Below, in pieces: positions 53,410 through 53,873 of a stretch of DNA of 53,873 nt. The notes under the pieces were generated by a model. It saw only the letters and a list, made by a program, of their open reading frames with translations, had not been told where the DNA came from and searched no databases. Within the stretch, counting starts at the first letter, position 1. Every line of letters starts with the position of its first letter. A program made the translations under genes and the position numbers. This stretch comes from Thiocapsa sp. (lineage in GTDB: Bacteria > Pseudomonadota > Gammaproteobacteria > Chromatiales > Chromatiaceae): contig NZ_JAJDNA010000018.1 in NCBI RefSeq assembly GCF_022340925.1, forward strand, positions 1 to 53,873. Direction: 5' to 3'.

Positions 53410-53873
53410 ATGCCGATCTCTCCTAATCGCCCTGTTTGCCGTTTGCGTGGGCATCTGCTGATACTTCGCTGCGCTCTCCTGGCCACCCTCTTTGCCGTCT
53501 CGCCCACGCGGGCCGACTGGATCAACCTCACGGGCGCCGAGACCGCCCCCAACATCGCCGAAATCACCGTCTTCGACGACCGGGTCGAGGTGGCACTGGA
53601 GATCTACGTCGGTGACCTGAAGTCCTTCGAGGCGCTGATCCCCGACGACTGGATGAAGGACTTCAAGGTCAATCGCCCACCGCTGGCCGAGCGCCTCAAG
53701 CGGTTCTCGGAGCAGGGCCTGCGGTTCGTGACCGACAGCGGCGAGACCCTCCAGACCGAGCTGCGCCTCGCCGAGCCGCGCCTGCGCAAGGACCGCTTCT
53801 CGCCCTTCGCCGGGATGGTCAACCCCTACACTCGCTTCAAGGCACCGGAGGCCCCGGCGGACAAGCGGGTGCT
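53410..53873 (+). CDS. Exported protein of unknown function, cut by window edge
   Basis: From ATG 53410 the first 154 residues begin with a signal peptide (LILRCALLATLFAVSPTRA, cleavage before DW). A soluble domain follows: WINLTGAETAPNIAEITVFD, VEVALEIYVGDLKSFEALIP, DDWMKDFKVNRPPLAERLKR and LRFVTDSGETLQTELRLAEP. The pattern is that of a folded periplasmic or outer-leaflet protein. The C-terminus is missing at the right edge, so membrane segments there cannot be ruled out. It is transcribed away from the TetR gene. Confidence 0.65.
   Translation, partial: MPISPNRPVCRLRGHLLILRCALLATLFAVSPTRADWINLTGAETAPNIAEITVFDDRVEVALEIYVGDLKSFEALIPDDWMKDFKVNRPPLAERLKRFSEQGLRFVTDSGETLQTELRLAEPRLRKDRFSPFAGMVNPYTRFKAPEAPADKRV

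Overview
The window is high-GC DNA from a gammaproteobacterium. The gene content fits the order Chromatiales (purple sulfur bacteria and relatives): a bidirectional NAD-linked [NiFe] hydrogenase operon (hoxEFUYH plus its maturation protease), a MoxR/Bat operon, and the conserved gammaproteobacterial block aroA-cmk-rpsA-ihfB. No photosynthesis, CRISPR, tRNA or rRNA gene was recognised, so the lineage is an inference from gene families only.

Layout. 1-3.3 kb holds lon (cut by the window edge), rsmA and tal on the minus strand. 3.6-6 kb holds a CYTH-like/CHAD protein and an exported rhodanese-like protein. 6.3-12.7 kb is a metal- or membrane-related locus: a P-type ATPase with an N-terminal HMA-like domain, a translationally coupled and very divergent MetK-like protein, an opposing DUF5132-like/HMA-like gene pair, and a small membrane protein coupled to an EcsC-family protein. 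12.6-18.1 kb is the complete hoxEFUYHW operon (minus). 18.3-23.7 kb has pssA, an unrecognised gene pair, nhaR, a ferredoxin-like/double-CDGSH protein and a HAD hydrolase. 23.9-31.3 kb is a six-gene MoxR-DUF58-DUF4381-BatA-BatB/C-BatD operon. 31.5-38.1 kb holds folK, a DUF368 undecaprenyl-phosphate translocase, yhbY and aroA-cmk-rpsA-ihfB. 38.4-42.4 kb holds phoB-phoR behind a Pho-box promoter, and a PutP-type symporter with a small coupled gene.

42.6-45.2 kb looks decayed. It has a Nudix gene, an orphan V-type ATPase subunit D, a start-less coding fragment and a 3'-truncated outer-membrane protein gene. 45.4-53.1 kb is an 8-kb run of minus-strand envelope genes behind a TetR regulator: an exported metallo-beta-lactamase-fold hydrolase, two outer-membrane proteins, small exported and membrane proteins, an internally deleted outer-membrane protein remnant and a phospholipase-D lipoprotein. 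A partial exported protein begins on the plus strand at the right edge.

The main points for a second look are: (i) a MetK paralogue whose predicted methionine-contacting residues are replaced while its ATP-side residues are kept, start-stop coupled to a P-type ATPase; (ii) a roughly 148-bp intergenic element present twice (3.4 kb and 38.3 kb), with a hairpin showing a compensatory base-pair change and ending in a palindromic 15-mer that recurs at six intergenic sites; and (iii) the orphan V-ATPase D subunit in a decayed region. All assignments come from reading the sequence and remembered family motifs; no database search was run.
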